The notes beneath the pieces were generated by a model, which worked only from the letters and a program-made list of their open reading frames with translations, did not search any database and had not been told where the DNA came from. Shown here in pieces: positions 1 to 8,113 of a stretch of 64,000 nucleotides of DNA. The position numbers and the translations under genes are program-made. Numbering within the stretch: the stretch's first letter is position 1; the number at the start of each line of letters is the position of its first letter. Origin of the DNA: Sphingopyxis sp. LC363 (GTDB lineage: Bacteria; Pseudomonadota; Alphaproteobacteria; Sphingomonadales; Sphingomonadaceae); NCBI RefSeq assembly GCF_000756385.1, contig NZ_JNFC01000073.1, positions 1 to 64,000 on the forward strand, given 5' to 3'.

Positions 1-84
1 TCTCCGTGCCTGACGCCGTCGCAAACGGCGGCCTCAGACCGCTACGCCAACCTAATTCCGAATGGGACTTTTGAAAGGAAATAA
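1..84 (+). CDS. possible 3' end of an upstream gene (partial)
   Basis: One frame is open from the first base to a TAA at 82-84. It would encode a 27-residue C-terminus ending in TFERK. Third-position GC is high over the first 50 bases and weaker after that. I recognise no family. It overlaps the start of the next small ORF. It could equally be a chance open frame, because only 84 bases are available. Confidence 0.25.
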   Translation, partial: SPCLTPSQTAASDRYANLIPNGTFERK

Positions 85-220
85 TGCCCCTTACGACACT
101 TTCCTGTTCCGCTCAGCCGCACGACCCTACACCTGGGTCGTCGTTCTCGTCGCCTTCCTCGTCACGGCCTTCATGCTGAAGGACCCGGTCGAGGGGCAAT
201 GGGACAGGCCGGCCCTATGA
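62..220 (+). CDS. small single-pass membrane protein, 52 aa
   Basis: Short ORF from ATG 62 to TGA 218-220. It has one hydrophobic segment at about residues 23-38 (core WVVVLVAFLVTAFML), preceded by an Arg-containing stretch and followed by an acidic/proline tail. Third codon positions from about base 100 onward are almost all G or C, as in the real genes around it; the two other frames lack this bias. The start is uncertain: there is no clear Shine-Dalgarno site for ATG 62. A better-placed AAAGGAAA precedes ATG 84, but that frame has poor codon usage. The ORF ends 45 bases before alr. No family recognised. Confidence 0.45.
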   Translation: MGLLKGNNAPYDTFLFRSAARPYTWVVVLVAFLVTAFMLKDPVEGQWDRPAL

Positions 221-265
221 TCGCCCCCATTGGCGGAGGCAGCCAAGCCGTATAGGGGCGAAGGA

Positions 266-1312
266 ATGATTGCCATTCCCTCGCCGCTTCGCCTTCGCCT
301 TTCATCCGAAGCCCTCGTCGCCAACTGGCGCTGGCTCGCCCAGCAGAGCGGTCCGGCGGCGTGCGGCGCGGCGATCAAGGCCGATGCTTACGGTCTTGGC
401 GCGCGCGAGGTGATGCGACATCTTTCCGCTGCGGGATGCCGCGACTTTTTCGTCGCGACCTGGACCGAAGCCGCCGCGCTGATGCCCTTGCCCGAAGGCG
501 TGTCGCTCTCGGTCCTCCACGGCGTCGGCGCGAGCGACATGATCGCGGCGCGCACGCTCCCGGCGCGCCCGGTGCTCGGCAGCCTCGAACAGATCGCGCG
601 CTGGCGCGAAGCGGGGGAGGGGCGCCCGTGCGATGTGATGATCGATACGGGCATGAACCGCCTCGGGCTTCGCGTAGAGGAAGCGATCGGCGGCGCGCTC
701 GACGGCCTGAATATCGGCACCCTGCTCAGCCATCTCGCCTCGGCCGACGAGGACAGTGAACAGAATGCGCTGCAACTGGCAGCGTTCCACAGCGTCCGGC
801 AGGCGGTTCCCGCCCGGCGCTACAGCCTCGCGAACAGCGCGGGCATCTGCCTCGGCGCCGACTATGCGTTCGACCTGACGCGCCCCGGCATAGCGCTCTA
901 TGGCGGCACACCCCGCGGCGAAGCCGGGGGGCATATCCGGCAGGTCGTGTTCCCTGAAGTGCGCGCCCTCCAGGTGCGCGACGTGTTTGCTGGCGAGACG
1001 GTCGGCTATGGCGCAACCTGGACCGCGAGGCAGGATAGCCGGGTCGTAATTGCGAACTTGGGCTATGCCGACGGCTATCTACGCTGCCATGCCGGATCGG
1101 GCTCGGCCACGTGGCGGTCGCGCCCGCTACCGCTCATCGGCCGCGTATCGATGGATCTGACCGCCTTCGACGCCAGCGAGGTGGACGAACTCCAGGAAGG
1201 CAACTGGCTCACGCTCGATTATGACCTCCCATCGACCTCCGCTCGCAGCGGCCTGTCGCAATATGAGCTGCTGACGGGGCTGGGGCCGCGGTTCGAGAGG
1301 CGTTGGATTTAG
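266..1312 (+). CDS. alr: alanine racemase
   Basis: PLP-dependent fold-type III racemase that converts L-alanine to D-alanine for peptidoglycan precursors in the cytoplasm; 348 aa, a normal length. The PLP lysine is K38 in AAIKADAYGLG near the N-terminus of the TIM barrel. The catalytic-Tyr region reads VGYGATW, and the C-terminal beta domain carries RVSMDLTAFD. Start chosen at ATG 266 because AGGGGCGAAGGA sits just upstream; a TTG 36 bases earlier is in frame but has no ribosome-binding site. It converges on the TonB receptor gene, and both end at the hairpin at 1348-1373. Confidence 0.93.
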   Translation: MIAIPSPLRLRLSSEALVANWRWLAQQSGPAACGAAIKADAYGLGAREVMRHLSAAGCRDFFVATWTEAAALMPLPEGVSLSVLHGVGASDMIAARTLPARPVLGSLEQIARWREAGEGRPCDVMIDTGMNRLGLRVEEAIGGALDGLNIGTLLSHLASADEDSEQNALQLAAFHSVRQAVPARRYSLANSAGICLGADYAFDLTRPGIALYGGTPRGEAGGHIRQVVFPEVRALQVRDVFAGETVGYGATWTARQDSRVVIANLGYADGYLRCHAGSGSATWRSRPLPLIGRVSMDLTAFDASEVDELQEGNWLTLDYDLPSTSARSGLSQYELLTGLGPRFERRWI

Positions 1313-1347
1313 AGCGAGCGTTGCAAAAGGAAAATCAAACAAAAAAA

Positions 1348-1373
1348 GACCGCCTTCCCAAAGGAAGGCGGTC
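1348..1373. terminator. bidirectional rho-independent terminator between alr and the TonB receptor gene
   Basis: Perfect 11-bp stem (GACCGCCTTCC / GGAAGGCGGTC) with a 4-base loop. On the minus strand the stem is followed by seven T, a textbook terminator for the receptor gene. On the plus strand it is followed by GATTTTC, so it may also stop alr transcripts. Confidence 0.85.
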
Positions 1374-1396
1374 GATTTTCATGAAGCTCGATTGGC

Positions 1397-4300
1397 TTAC
1401 CAGCTGGCCTTGATGCCCGCATAGAAGTAGCGACCAAAGCTGTCGAACGGATCACCGCCAGCGGTACCGAGCAAGCCGAGCGGCGGGAGCTTGTCGAACA
1501 CATTGTCGATGCCGACATAGAAGTTGAACTTCTTGTCGATTTCCAGATTCGCCCGGAAATTGTGATAAAATGCGTCCGGATAATAGACCTGCGGGAACTG
1601 ATCAGCGTTCTGCGGCGGAAGCGTCACAATGTTCCCCGGTGTGCAGCTGCCGCCGCCAGGGATCGTGCCGTTGGCCGGGCAGGCACCCTTATAGGGGTTC
1701 TGCGCTTCCCAAGTTCCGATCGTCTGTTTGCCGATGTACCGCACCGACCAGCTGAGGTCGAGATCGCCAAAATCGTAGTTGATGCTCGCGTTCGCGGCCC
1801 AGCGTGGATCGCCCAGTTCGCTCATCTGGCGGTTCGGGTTCGCCGGGTTCAACGGATCGGTGTAGTTGTCGAGGCGGATCAGATAAGTCGCGATCGCGCG
1901 GAACGACAGACGATGACCATTGTCGAACGTCCGGCGATAGGCGACGTCGAAGTCGATGCCTTCGGTCTTTTGCGCGGCGAAGTTGACGCCGCCCGAAATG
2001 ACCGCACCGGCCTGCTGATCGAAGAAGCCGGTCGACTGGCGGTTCACCGTCGAACAGAACTGGTTGTTGATGCCGTCCGGGCTGTCATAGCACAGATTGA
2101 TGATCGTCTGTGCACCAAGAGCCGCGATCAGGCTTTCGACTTTGATCTTGTAATAGTCGACCGTGAAGTTGAAACCCGGCAGGAAGCTGGGTTCGAACAC
2201 CGCGCCGATCGTCAGGCTCTTGCCGATTTCGTTCAGCAGGGTGGGGTTGCCGCCCGAAAGGAAGCTGGTCGACGAGGTGCGGGCAAGGCAGTTCACCCAC
2301 GGATCGCCCTCTTCGCGCTGGTCTTCCGGCACGCCCGACCCGGCGCACGCTGCGGCCGCAGCCGCGTCGAACACTGTCGGGACCCCGGCGGCGGCGCAAT
2401 TGGCCGCGCGGTTCGGGTTGTTGCTGATGAACGAGGTGTCGCACGGGTCGGTCAACTGAGCGAAGTTCTGGCTGAGCGGCGAGAACAGGTCGCTCTGCGT
2501 CGGTGTACGAACCGACTTTGCATAGGCCGCGCGGAAACGAACGTCAGGGATCGGCGCGTACAGACCCTGGACGTTGTAAGCCCAGACCGTGCCCGCCGAC
2601 GTATTATAGTCGGAGACGCGGGCCGCCGCACCGATCGTCAGTTCTTCAGCGAGCGGAACATTGGCGAGCAGCGGAATACTCACTTCGCCAAAGGCTTCCT
2701 TCACCGACAGCTTTGACGGCGTGAACGGCTGGATGGCGTTCAGGAACGTACCGCCGCTGGCCGTCAGCGCGTCATAAACCGACGATGCCGTTTCTTCGCG
2801 ATATTCGGCGCCGAGTGCAAAACCGATCGGACCGCCGGGAAGTTCGAACAGCTGCGACAGATCGCCGGAAACGCTGGCCGTTGCGACGAACTCTTCAGCC
2901 TTTTCGACGCGCTTCGCCTTGGTGTTCACGAAGTCGAGAGCCGCCTGCGAAGGCGCCCCGCTGCCGAACACGTTGATCGGAACGCAATCCGGGCGATCAT
3001 TGGTCGGGTCCGCATCGGCGTTCACGCGGCAAACGATCTGGCCCGACGTATTCTGTACCGCGTCAATGGCGAGCAGGAAGCCGTCAAGGTTGCCCTGTTC
3101 GTCGAACAGCACCAGATTGTTCAGCGAATCCATCTTGGATTCAAAGCGGCCATAATTCAGGGCGATTTCATAACCCCAGTCGTCGTTGAACGTCCCCTCG
3201 ACGCCGCCTACAACGCGATAGGTTTCGCGTTTGTGCTTTTCGCCGCGACCACCGAAGTCGGTGTTGAAGCGGGAAATGGTGAACTCGGTCGCATCCGGCG
3301 TCGCACCGCAAACGCCATAGGCGGACAGGGTGCCGAAAGCCTGTGACGTCAGGAAGGGGTTGTCGCAGCGCAGTTCGGGGATCGCGTCGAACTGTTCCTG
3401 CGTCAGCGCGAAGAAATTCGCCAGCGATCCTTGGAAGAAGCTGGGCTGACCTTCCTGCAGCGCATCGACACGAACATATTTGGCCTCGATGAAGGGACGG
3501 AAGGCGTCGCTCACATCATAATGGGCCAGCAGGTTGAAGGCATAACGCTTTACGCCCGCGGCAAGCTGCCCGGTGTTGCGCAGCGTCGACCCCTGTCCGC
3601 CAAGGATGTTAGCGGAACCGCCGGCTTCGAAATCGCCATCGGGAACGTCGACGAACAGGTCGCCCACCGAGTTGAAGCGCAGATATTGCCCCCGACCGAC
3701 ACGGCCGAGCGTGCCGCCGTCCGAAATCGAGCCATTTTTGACGCCGCAGAAAAACTCCGTGTCGGTGATGCCGTCCGAGCCACCGGGCTCACTGCCGGTC
3801 GGTTCGACGGTCTGGAACTGACAGCGACCCGAATAAGCGCCCGTCAGGGCGTCGCGGTCGCTGAAATAGAGCGGCGTCTGTTCTGCATATTCGGCCGAAA
3901 TCGCGATGTTGCCGCGGCCATCGGCGAAGTTTTTGCCGAAGGTGCCGCTGACAAAGACGTTGCCGCGGTCGCCGCGCGACGAGAGGCCGCCCTGGGCGCG
4001 GAGGTTGATACCTTCGAAGTCGCGCTTCGTAATGAAGTTCACAACGCCCGCGACTGCATCGGAACCGTAAATCGCCGAATTGCCGCCGGTAACGATGTCT
4101 ACGCGTTCAAGCAGATCGACCGGAATGGTGTTCACGTCGACCAGATAGTCGCCCGGCGACGCCGTGATGTGGCGCTTGCCGTTGACGAGCACCAGCGTAC
4201 GGGCGGTTCCAAGGCCGCGAAGGTCAAGGATGTTCAGGCCAGCGGTCCCGATGAAGCGCGTCGAGTTGCCCTGACTGAAGGTCGAACGCAGCGACGGCAG

Positions 4301-4555
4301 GTCATTGAGCGCGTCGCCCAGCGAGATGTCGCCGGTGTCGGTCAACTCGCCGACGTCTACCGACGTAAGCGGAACGGACGATTCCAGCGTCGGGCGCACG
4401 ATGCGCGAGCCGGTGACGACGATCGAGCGTTCGGTATTATCATCGGTTGCTTCGGCGGTGTCCGCCGGAGCGGTGTCCTGCGCCAGCACGGGCTGGCTCA
4501 CCGATATGGCCACTGCAAAGGCAGCAGCACCCCGAAACAGGTGCGACTTGTTCAT
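1397..4555 (-). CDS. TonB-dependent outer membrane receptor
   Basis: Large TonB-dependent receptor (1052 aa) for energy-dependent uptake of an unknown substrate across the outer membrane. Residues 1-26 form a signal peptide ending PVLAQ. The plug domain follows, with the TonB-box-like region (VVTGSRI) and plug motifs LRGLGTARTLVLVNGKR and DVNTIP; next is GGNSAIYGSDAVAGVVNFI. A long beta-barrel follows, ending in aromatic Trp after YAGIKAS, as outer membrane proteins do. Start set at ATG 4555 with GGGGAG upstream; the frame runs 49 codons further without a usable signal peptide. Sphingomonads carry many paralogues of this Cys-containing, long-loop type. No TonB, ECF or catabolic partner adjoins it, so the ligand cannot be named. 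Confidence 0.92.
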   Translation of the reverse strand: MNKSHLFRGAAAFAVAISVSQPVLAQDTAPADTAEATDDNTERSIVVTGSRIVRPTLESSVPLTSVDVGELTDTGDISLGDALNDLPSLRSTFSQGNSTRFIGTAGLNILDLRGLGTARTLVLVNGKRHITASPGDYLVDVNTIPVDLLERVDIVTGGNSAIYGSDAVAGVVNFITKRDFEGINLRAQGGLSSRGDRGNVFVSGTFGKNFADGRGNIAISAEYAEQTPLYFSDRDALTGAYSGRCQFQTVEPTGSEPGGSDGITDTEFFCGVKNGSISDGGTLGRVGRGQYLRFNSVGDLFVDVPDGDFEAGGSANILGGQGSTLRNTGQLAAGVKRYAFNLLAHYDVSDAFRPFIEAKYVRVDALQEGQPSFFQGSLANFFALTQEQFDAIPELRCDNPFLTSQAFGTLSAYGVCGATPDATEFTISRFNTDFGGRGEKHKRETYRVVGGVEGTFNDDWGYEIALNYGRFESKMDSLNNLVLFDEQGNLDGFLLAIDAVQNTSGQIVCRVNADADPTNDRPDCVPINVFGSGAPSQAALDFVNTKAKRVEKAEEFVATASVSGDLSQLFELPGGPIGFALGAEYREETASSVYDALTASGGTFLNAIQPFTPSKLSVKEAFGEVSIPLLANVPLAEELTIGAAARVSDYNTSAGTVWAYNVQGLYAPIPDVRFRAAYAKSVRTPTQSDLFSPLSQNFAQLTDPCDTSFISNNPNRAANCAAAGVPTVFDAAAAAACAGSGVPEDQREEGDPWVNCLARTSSTSFLSGGNPTLLNEIGKSLTIGAVFEPSFLPGFNFTVDYYKIKVESLIAALGAQTIINLCYDSPDGINNQFCSTVNRQSTGFFDQQAGAVISGGVNFAAQKTEGIDFDVAYRRTFDNGHRLSFRAIATYLIRLDNYTDPLNPANPNRQMSELGDPRWAANASINYDFGDLDLSWSVRYIGKQTIGTWEAQNPYKGACPANGTIPGGGSCTPGNIVTLPPQNADQFPQVYYPDAFYHNFRANLEIDKKFNFYVGIDNVFDKLPPLGLLGTAGGDPFDSFGRYFYAGIKASW

Positions 4556-5027
4556 TGATAACTCCCCGGTTGTCCGTTCAAAAAACAAGTTGAACGGATT
4601 ACGCAGCAGAAAGACCGAAAAGAAATCCGAGCACAAGCCTTCCGTAGCGATTTCCCGACGCAGGCGATTTATGACAGGACGTTTGTGACATTTGCGCAAC
4701 ACCGGAGTCGCGAAACGGCAATAAGCCGCGGATAATATGCTTCGCCTCGCGCGACATGAACGAGCGCACTTGGCCCTCCGTACAGAGCAATATTTCAGAT
4801 TTCTCGTTGCAGCAGAAACTAAATTTCTTTCCAGCCTTTGTCATGGGGTGAGGTCCGGCGCCGCAAGACTCGAGCGGCCGCTGTTCAGCCTGGCGGCGCG
4901 CGCGCCGCCACGACTCGCAGCGAACGGCGGCGCATGTTGCGACGCATCATAATTTGATGCTAATGCGGCAGCCTGTCCGGTGCGGCGCGGTCGCCAGGTT
5001 CCGGGCGTGCAGGGAGCGCGGGTGAAA
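4556..5027. other. divergent intergenic region between the TonB receptor gene and phaR
   Basis: 472 bases without a convincing gene. The short open frames here lack the codon bias of the neighbours. It must hold the promoters of both divergent genes. Base composition is mixed, with a receptor-proximal stretch that is less GC-rich than the flanks. The only distinct structure I see is the inverted repeat at 4944-4960 close to phaR. Confidence 0.6.
4938..4960. promoter_or_regulatory. candidate operator upstream of phaR
   Basis: Two adjacent dyads: TGCGACGCA (4938-4946) and GCATCA-TAATT-TGATGC (4944-4960), about 70 bases before the phaR start. PhaR proteins are known to bind TGC-rich dyads and repress their own gene, so autoregulation is a reasonable inference. 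I cannot show binding from sequence. Confidence 0.35.
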
Positions 5028-5564
5028 ATGGCGAAGTCCAAGGGGACGGCGGAAGACGATGTCGTCACGATCAAGAAATACGCCAACCGGCGGCTCTACG
5101 ATACCGAACGCAGCTGCTACATCACACTCGACGATCTGGGGACGATGGTCCGCGATGGCCGCGATTTTCGCGTCGTCGATGCGAAAAGCGGCGAAGACAT
5201 CACGCATAATGTGCTGACCCAGATCATCATGGACGAGGAAACGCGCGGCGAAACGCTGCTGCCGGTCAATTTCCTGCGCCACCTGATCGGCATGTACGGC
5301 GACAAGATGCAGTCGATGGTCCCGCAATATCTCGAAGCCTCGATGACGGCGTTCCGCAAGAACCAGCAGGACGTCCGTTCGGCGTTCGAAGGGGCGCTCG
5401 GCGCGAACCCGCTCGCCGAACTCACCCGCCGCAATATGGAAATGTTCCAGCAGGCGGCGGGGGCTTTCATGCCAGGTGCTGCGGGCAGCAAGGCGAAGGA
5501 TACCGAGATCGCCGCGCTGAAAGCCGAAATCGCCGAGCTCAAGGCTGAGCTCGCCAAGAAATAA
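5028..5564 (+). CDS. phaR: polyhydroxyalkanoate synthesis repressor PhaR
   Basis: 178-aa DNA-binding regulator that also binds PHA granules; it represses phasin genes and its own gene until granules titrate it away. The N-terminal PHB accumulation regulator DNA-binding domain (VTIKKYANRRLYDTE and YITLDDL) is followed by the PHB/PHA-binding region (LLPVNFLRHLIGMYG, MQSMVPQYLEASM). A C-terminal coiled-coil-like Glu/Lys/Leu repeat (AALKAEIAELKAEL) ends the protein. Start chosen at ATG 5028 (MAKSKG) with GGGAGCGCGGGTG upstream; a GTG 48 bases earlier is possible but would add an atypical Arg/Gly-rich leader. No phaC or phasin gene lies in the window. Confidence 0.92.
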   Translation: MAKSKGTAEDDVVTIKKYANRRLYDTERSCYITLDDLGTMVRDGRDFRVVDAKSGEDITHNVLTQIIMDEETRGETLLPVNFLRHLIGMYGDKMQSMVPQYLEASMTAFRKNQQDVRSAFEGALGANPLAELTRRNMEMFQQAAGAFMPGAAGSKAKDTEIAALKAEIAELKAELAKK

Positions 5565-5607
5565 CGGGGGCCGCTCTCCCGGCTCCCAAGCACAGAAAAC
5601 AGGACAG

Positions 5608-7134
5608 ATGATCAAGCATGCGCTCAGCGTAACCCGTCAGGCCGACTTCGCGGCCTGGTATCAGGATGTCATTGCCGAAGCCGACCTCGCCGAGGAATCG
5701 GGCGTGCGCGGCTGCATGGTGATCAAGCCGTGGGGCTATGGCATCTGGGAACGTATCCAGACGGTGATGGACGCCGCGATCAAGGACGCCGGCGTCCAGA
5801 ACGCCTATTTCCCACTCTTCATTCCGTTGAGCTTCTTTGAAAAGGAAGCCGACCATGTCGATGGTTTCGCAAAGGAAATGGCGGTCGTCACCCACCACCG
5901 GCTGATCGCGGACGGGAAGGGCAAGCTCGTCCCCGATCCGGAAGCGAAGCTCGAGGAGCCGCTGATCGTTCGTCCGACTTCCGAAACGGTGATCGGTTCG
6001 GCGATGAGCCGCTGGGTGCAGAGCTGGCGCGACCTGCCGCTGAAGGTCAATCAATGGGCCAACGTCGTCCGCTGGGAAATGCGCACGCGAATGTTCCTGC
6101 GCACCAGCGAATTCCTGTGGCAGGAAGGTCATACCGCGCACGCCGACAGGGATGACGCGATGGCCGAAACGCTGCGCGCGCTCGAAATGTACCGCGCCTT
6201 TGCCGAGGATGTGCTGGCGATGCCGGTGATCGCGGGCGAGAAGCCCGAGAATGAGCGTTTCCCGGGCGCCGTCGCGACCTATTCGATCGAAGCGATGATG
6301 CAAGACGGAAAGGCGCTCCAGGCCGGCACCTCGCATTATCTGGGCACCGGCTTCGCCGAAGCCGCGAACATCCGCTATCAGGACAAGGACGGGGGTCACA
6401 GCCTCTGTCACACGACGAGTTGGGGCACCTCGACGCGCATGATCGGCGGCGTGATCATGACGCACGGCGACGACGACGGGCTGCGCTGTCCGCCGCGCAT
6501 CGCGCCGCACCAGATCGTGATCGTGCCGATGCTGCGCGACAATGACGAGGATGCCGCGATCCTCGACTATTGCCGCGACCTCGAAACGCAGCTGAAGACG
6601 CTCGACGCGTTCCGCGAACCCGTGCGCGTGCTGTTCGACACCGGCGCGAACAAGGCGCAGACCAAACGCTGGGGCTGGGTCAAGAAGGGCGCGCCGATCA
6701 TCGTCGAGGTCGGCCCGCGCGACGTCGCGGGCGGCAATGTCGCGGTGATCCGCCGCGACCGGCTCTACAAGGATGACGGCAAGCTCAACTCGGCGTTCGT
6801 CGCAAAGGGCGATTTCATCGCCGAGGCGGTTGCGACGCTTCAGGACATCCAGTCGAGCCTTCATGCCGAAGCGCGCGGGCGGCTGCACAGCAACATCCGC
6901 CGCGACGTCACCGACTTGAAGGCGCATTTCGCGGGCGATGACAAGTTCGTCGGCTGGGCCGAGGTGCAATGGTCGCGCCCCAGCGGGGCGGCGCTCGACA
7001 AGATCGTCGAGCAGTTGAAGGCGCTCAAGCTGACGATGCGTAACACGCCGCTCGATGCCGCGCCGGCGGACGGCGCCTGCTTCTTCACCGGCGAACCCGC
7101 GGTCGAGCGGGTGCTGATCGGGCGAACTTACTGA
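5608..7134 (+). CDS. proS: prolyl-tRNA synthetase, archaeal/eukaryotic type
   Basis: Class II aminoacyl-tRNA synthetase charging tRNA-Pro; 508 aa. The N-terminus (FAAWYQDVIAEADLA, RGCMVIKPWGYGIW) and motif 2 region (RWEMRTRMFLRTSEFLWQEG) belong to the archaeal/eukaryotic-like ProRS class, not the roughly 440-aa class usual in alphaproteobacteria. There is no bacterial INS editing insertion. The protein ends in Tyr (LIGRTY), a feature of the archaeal/eukaryotic class in which the C-terminal carboxylate folds back to the active site. The C-terminal zinc domain seems degenerate: only one Cys remains (DGACFFTG). ATG 5608 has AGGACAG upstream. It follows phaR by 43 bases and may be co-transcribed. 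Confidence 0.95.
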   Translation: MIKHALSVTRQADFAAWYQDVIAEADLAEESGVRGCMVIKPWGYGIWERIQTVMDAAIKDAGVQNAYFPLFIPLSFFEKEADHVDGFAKEMAVVTHHRLIADGKGKLVPDPEAKLEEPLIVRPTSETVIGSAMSRWVQSWRDLPLKVNQWANVVRWEMRTRMFLRTSEFLWQEGHTAHADRDDAMAETLRALEMYRAFAEDVLAMPVIAGEKPENERFPGAVATYSIEAMMQDGKALQAGTSHYLGTGFAEAANIRYQDKDGGHSLCHTTSWGTSTRMIGGVIMTHGDDDGLRCPPRIAPHQIVIVPMLRDNDEDAAILDYCRDLETQLKTLDAFREPVRVLFDTGANKAQTKRWGWVKKGAPIIVEVGPRDVAGGNVAVIRRDRLYKDDGKLNSAFVAKGDFIAEAVATLQDIQSSLHAEARGRLHSNIRRDVTDLKAHFAGDDKFVGWAEVQWSRPSGAALDKIVEQLKALKLTMRNTPLDAAPADGACFFTGEPAVERVLIGRTY

Positions 7135-7204
7135 GCCCGACGCTCTTGCACCGAGGGCTGCGGGTCTTTAGCCTTCACGCCGAGGGGCTCGAAGGAGACT
7201 GTCG

Positions 7205-7555
7205 ATGCGCTACCCCCTGCTGATCGCGGCAACGACGCTGGCCTTGGCCGCGCTCCCCGCCGCGGCCCATCATGGCTGGTCGTCCTATGACGAGACCAAG
7301 CCGGTCACCTTGACCGCGTCATTCACCGAATTGTCGTGGGGAAACCCGCACGGCAGCGCGAAGATGCGCTGGAAGGGCAAGGTCTGGGACGTCATCCTGG
7401 CGCCGGTCGGCCGCATGGAGGCACGCGGACTGACGCGCGCCGAGATCGAGCCCGGCAAACGCTTTCGCCTGACCGGTTATCTCCGGCGCGACGGCGCGCC
7501 CGAAATGCGGATCGAGCGCGTGATGATCGGCAAGAAAACGGTCGAGCTTCGCTGA
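7205..7555 (+). CDS. exported DUF6152-type protein
   Basis: 116-aa protein with a clear signal peptide (MRYPLLIAATTLALAALPAAA), so the mature part is periplasmic. The mature protein begins HHGWSSYDETKPV and has the WGNPHGSAKMRW and GYLRRDGAPEMRIE stretches typical of DUF6152, a family of unknown function often found next to DUF6644-like membrane proteins. GAAGGAGACTGTCG precedes the ATG. The next gene starts 10 bases after the stop, so the two form an operon. The His-His pair right after the signal peptide could bind metal; that is speculation. Confidence 0.75.
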   Translation: MRYPLLIAATTLALAALPAAAHHGWSSYDETKPVTLTASFTELSWGNPHGSAKMRWKGKVWDVILAPVGRMEARGLTRAEIEPGKRFRLTGYLRRDGAPEMRIERVMIGKKTVELR

Positions 7556-7565
7556 GGCGGGCAGC

Positions 7566-8051
7566 GTGGAGCCTGTCCTGACCGCCGCCGCGGCGTGGCT
7601 CGATACGATCGGCGTCGGGCCATGGGCGCGCGGATCGGCGCTGGTCTATCCCGTTGCCAATACGCTGCATCTGCTGGGCCTCGTCATGCTGGTCGGCGGA
7701 ATCGGCGTCGTCGATTTGCGGGTTATTGGTCTTTGGCGCAGCCTGCCGATGGCGGAACTGTCGCGCGCTCTGACGCGGGTTGCCGTCGCGGGGCTGGTCC
7801 TGATGATGGCCAGCGGCTCGATATTGTTCGCCGCCGACGGCGCGGCGCTGGCGCGATCGGCCATTTTCGAACGAAAATTGCTCCTTATCGCAGCGGCGTT
7901 GGCAAACGCCGCCGTTTTTCGACGGATATGGAACCCGCACATGGCGCGCTGGGCCGACAGCGTGCCCCGTCCGGCGCGGATAATGGCCGGCGCATCGCTG
8001 CTCCTCTGGCTCGCGGCGGGCGCATCGGGGCGCTGGATCGCCTATGGCTGA
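7566..8051 (+). CDS. four-helix inner membrane protein, DUF6644-like
   Basis: 161 aa with GTG start. Hydrophobic segments lie roughly at residues 33-50, 70-90, 98-113 and 135-155. A conserved-looking His (NTLHLLG) sits in the first helix, a pattern seen in DUF6644/DUF2214-type membrane proteins, which pair with DUF6152 proteins. Function unknown; a haem or copper role is sometimes guessed from the histidine but nothing here proves it. Spaced 10 bases from the upstream exported gene, so the two products probably act together at the inner membrane. Confidence 0.65.
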   Translation: MEPVLTAAAAWLDTIGVGPWARGSALVYPVANTLHLLGLVMLVGGIGVVDLRVIGLWRSLPMAELSRALTRVAVAGLVLMMASGSILFAADGAALARSAIFERKLLLIAAALANAAVFRRIWNPHMARWADSVPRPARIMAGASLLLWLAAGASGRWIAYG

Positions 8052-8113
8052 CATCGTCCGATCGCGCGCTATCGCTTGGTAAAGGCGCCCGGCGCGCTTA
8101 TAGCCTTGGACCA

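Noticed and set aside
84..179. ORF at ATG 84 with good ribosome-binding site
   Set aside because: Frame of 31 codons, Ser/Pro-rich with poor third-base bias; the overlapping frame has the coding bias.
1562..2716. 384-codon frame opposite the TonB receptor
   Set aside because: Antisense shadow; receptor motifs are clear on the minus strand.
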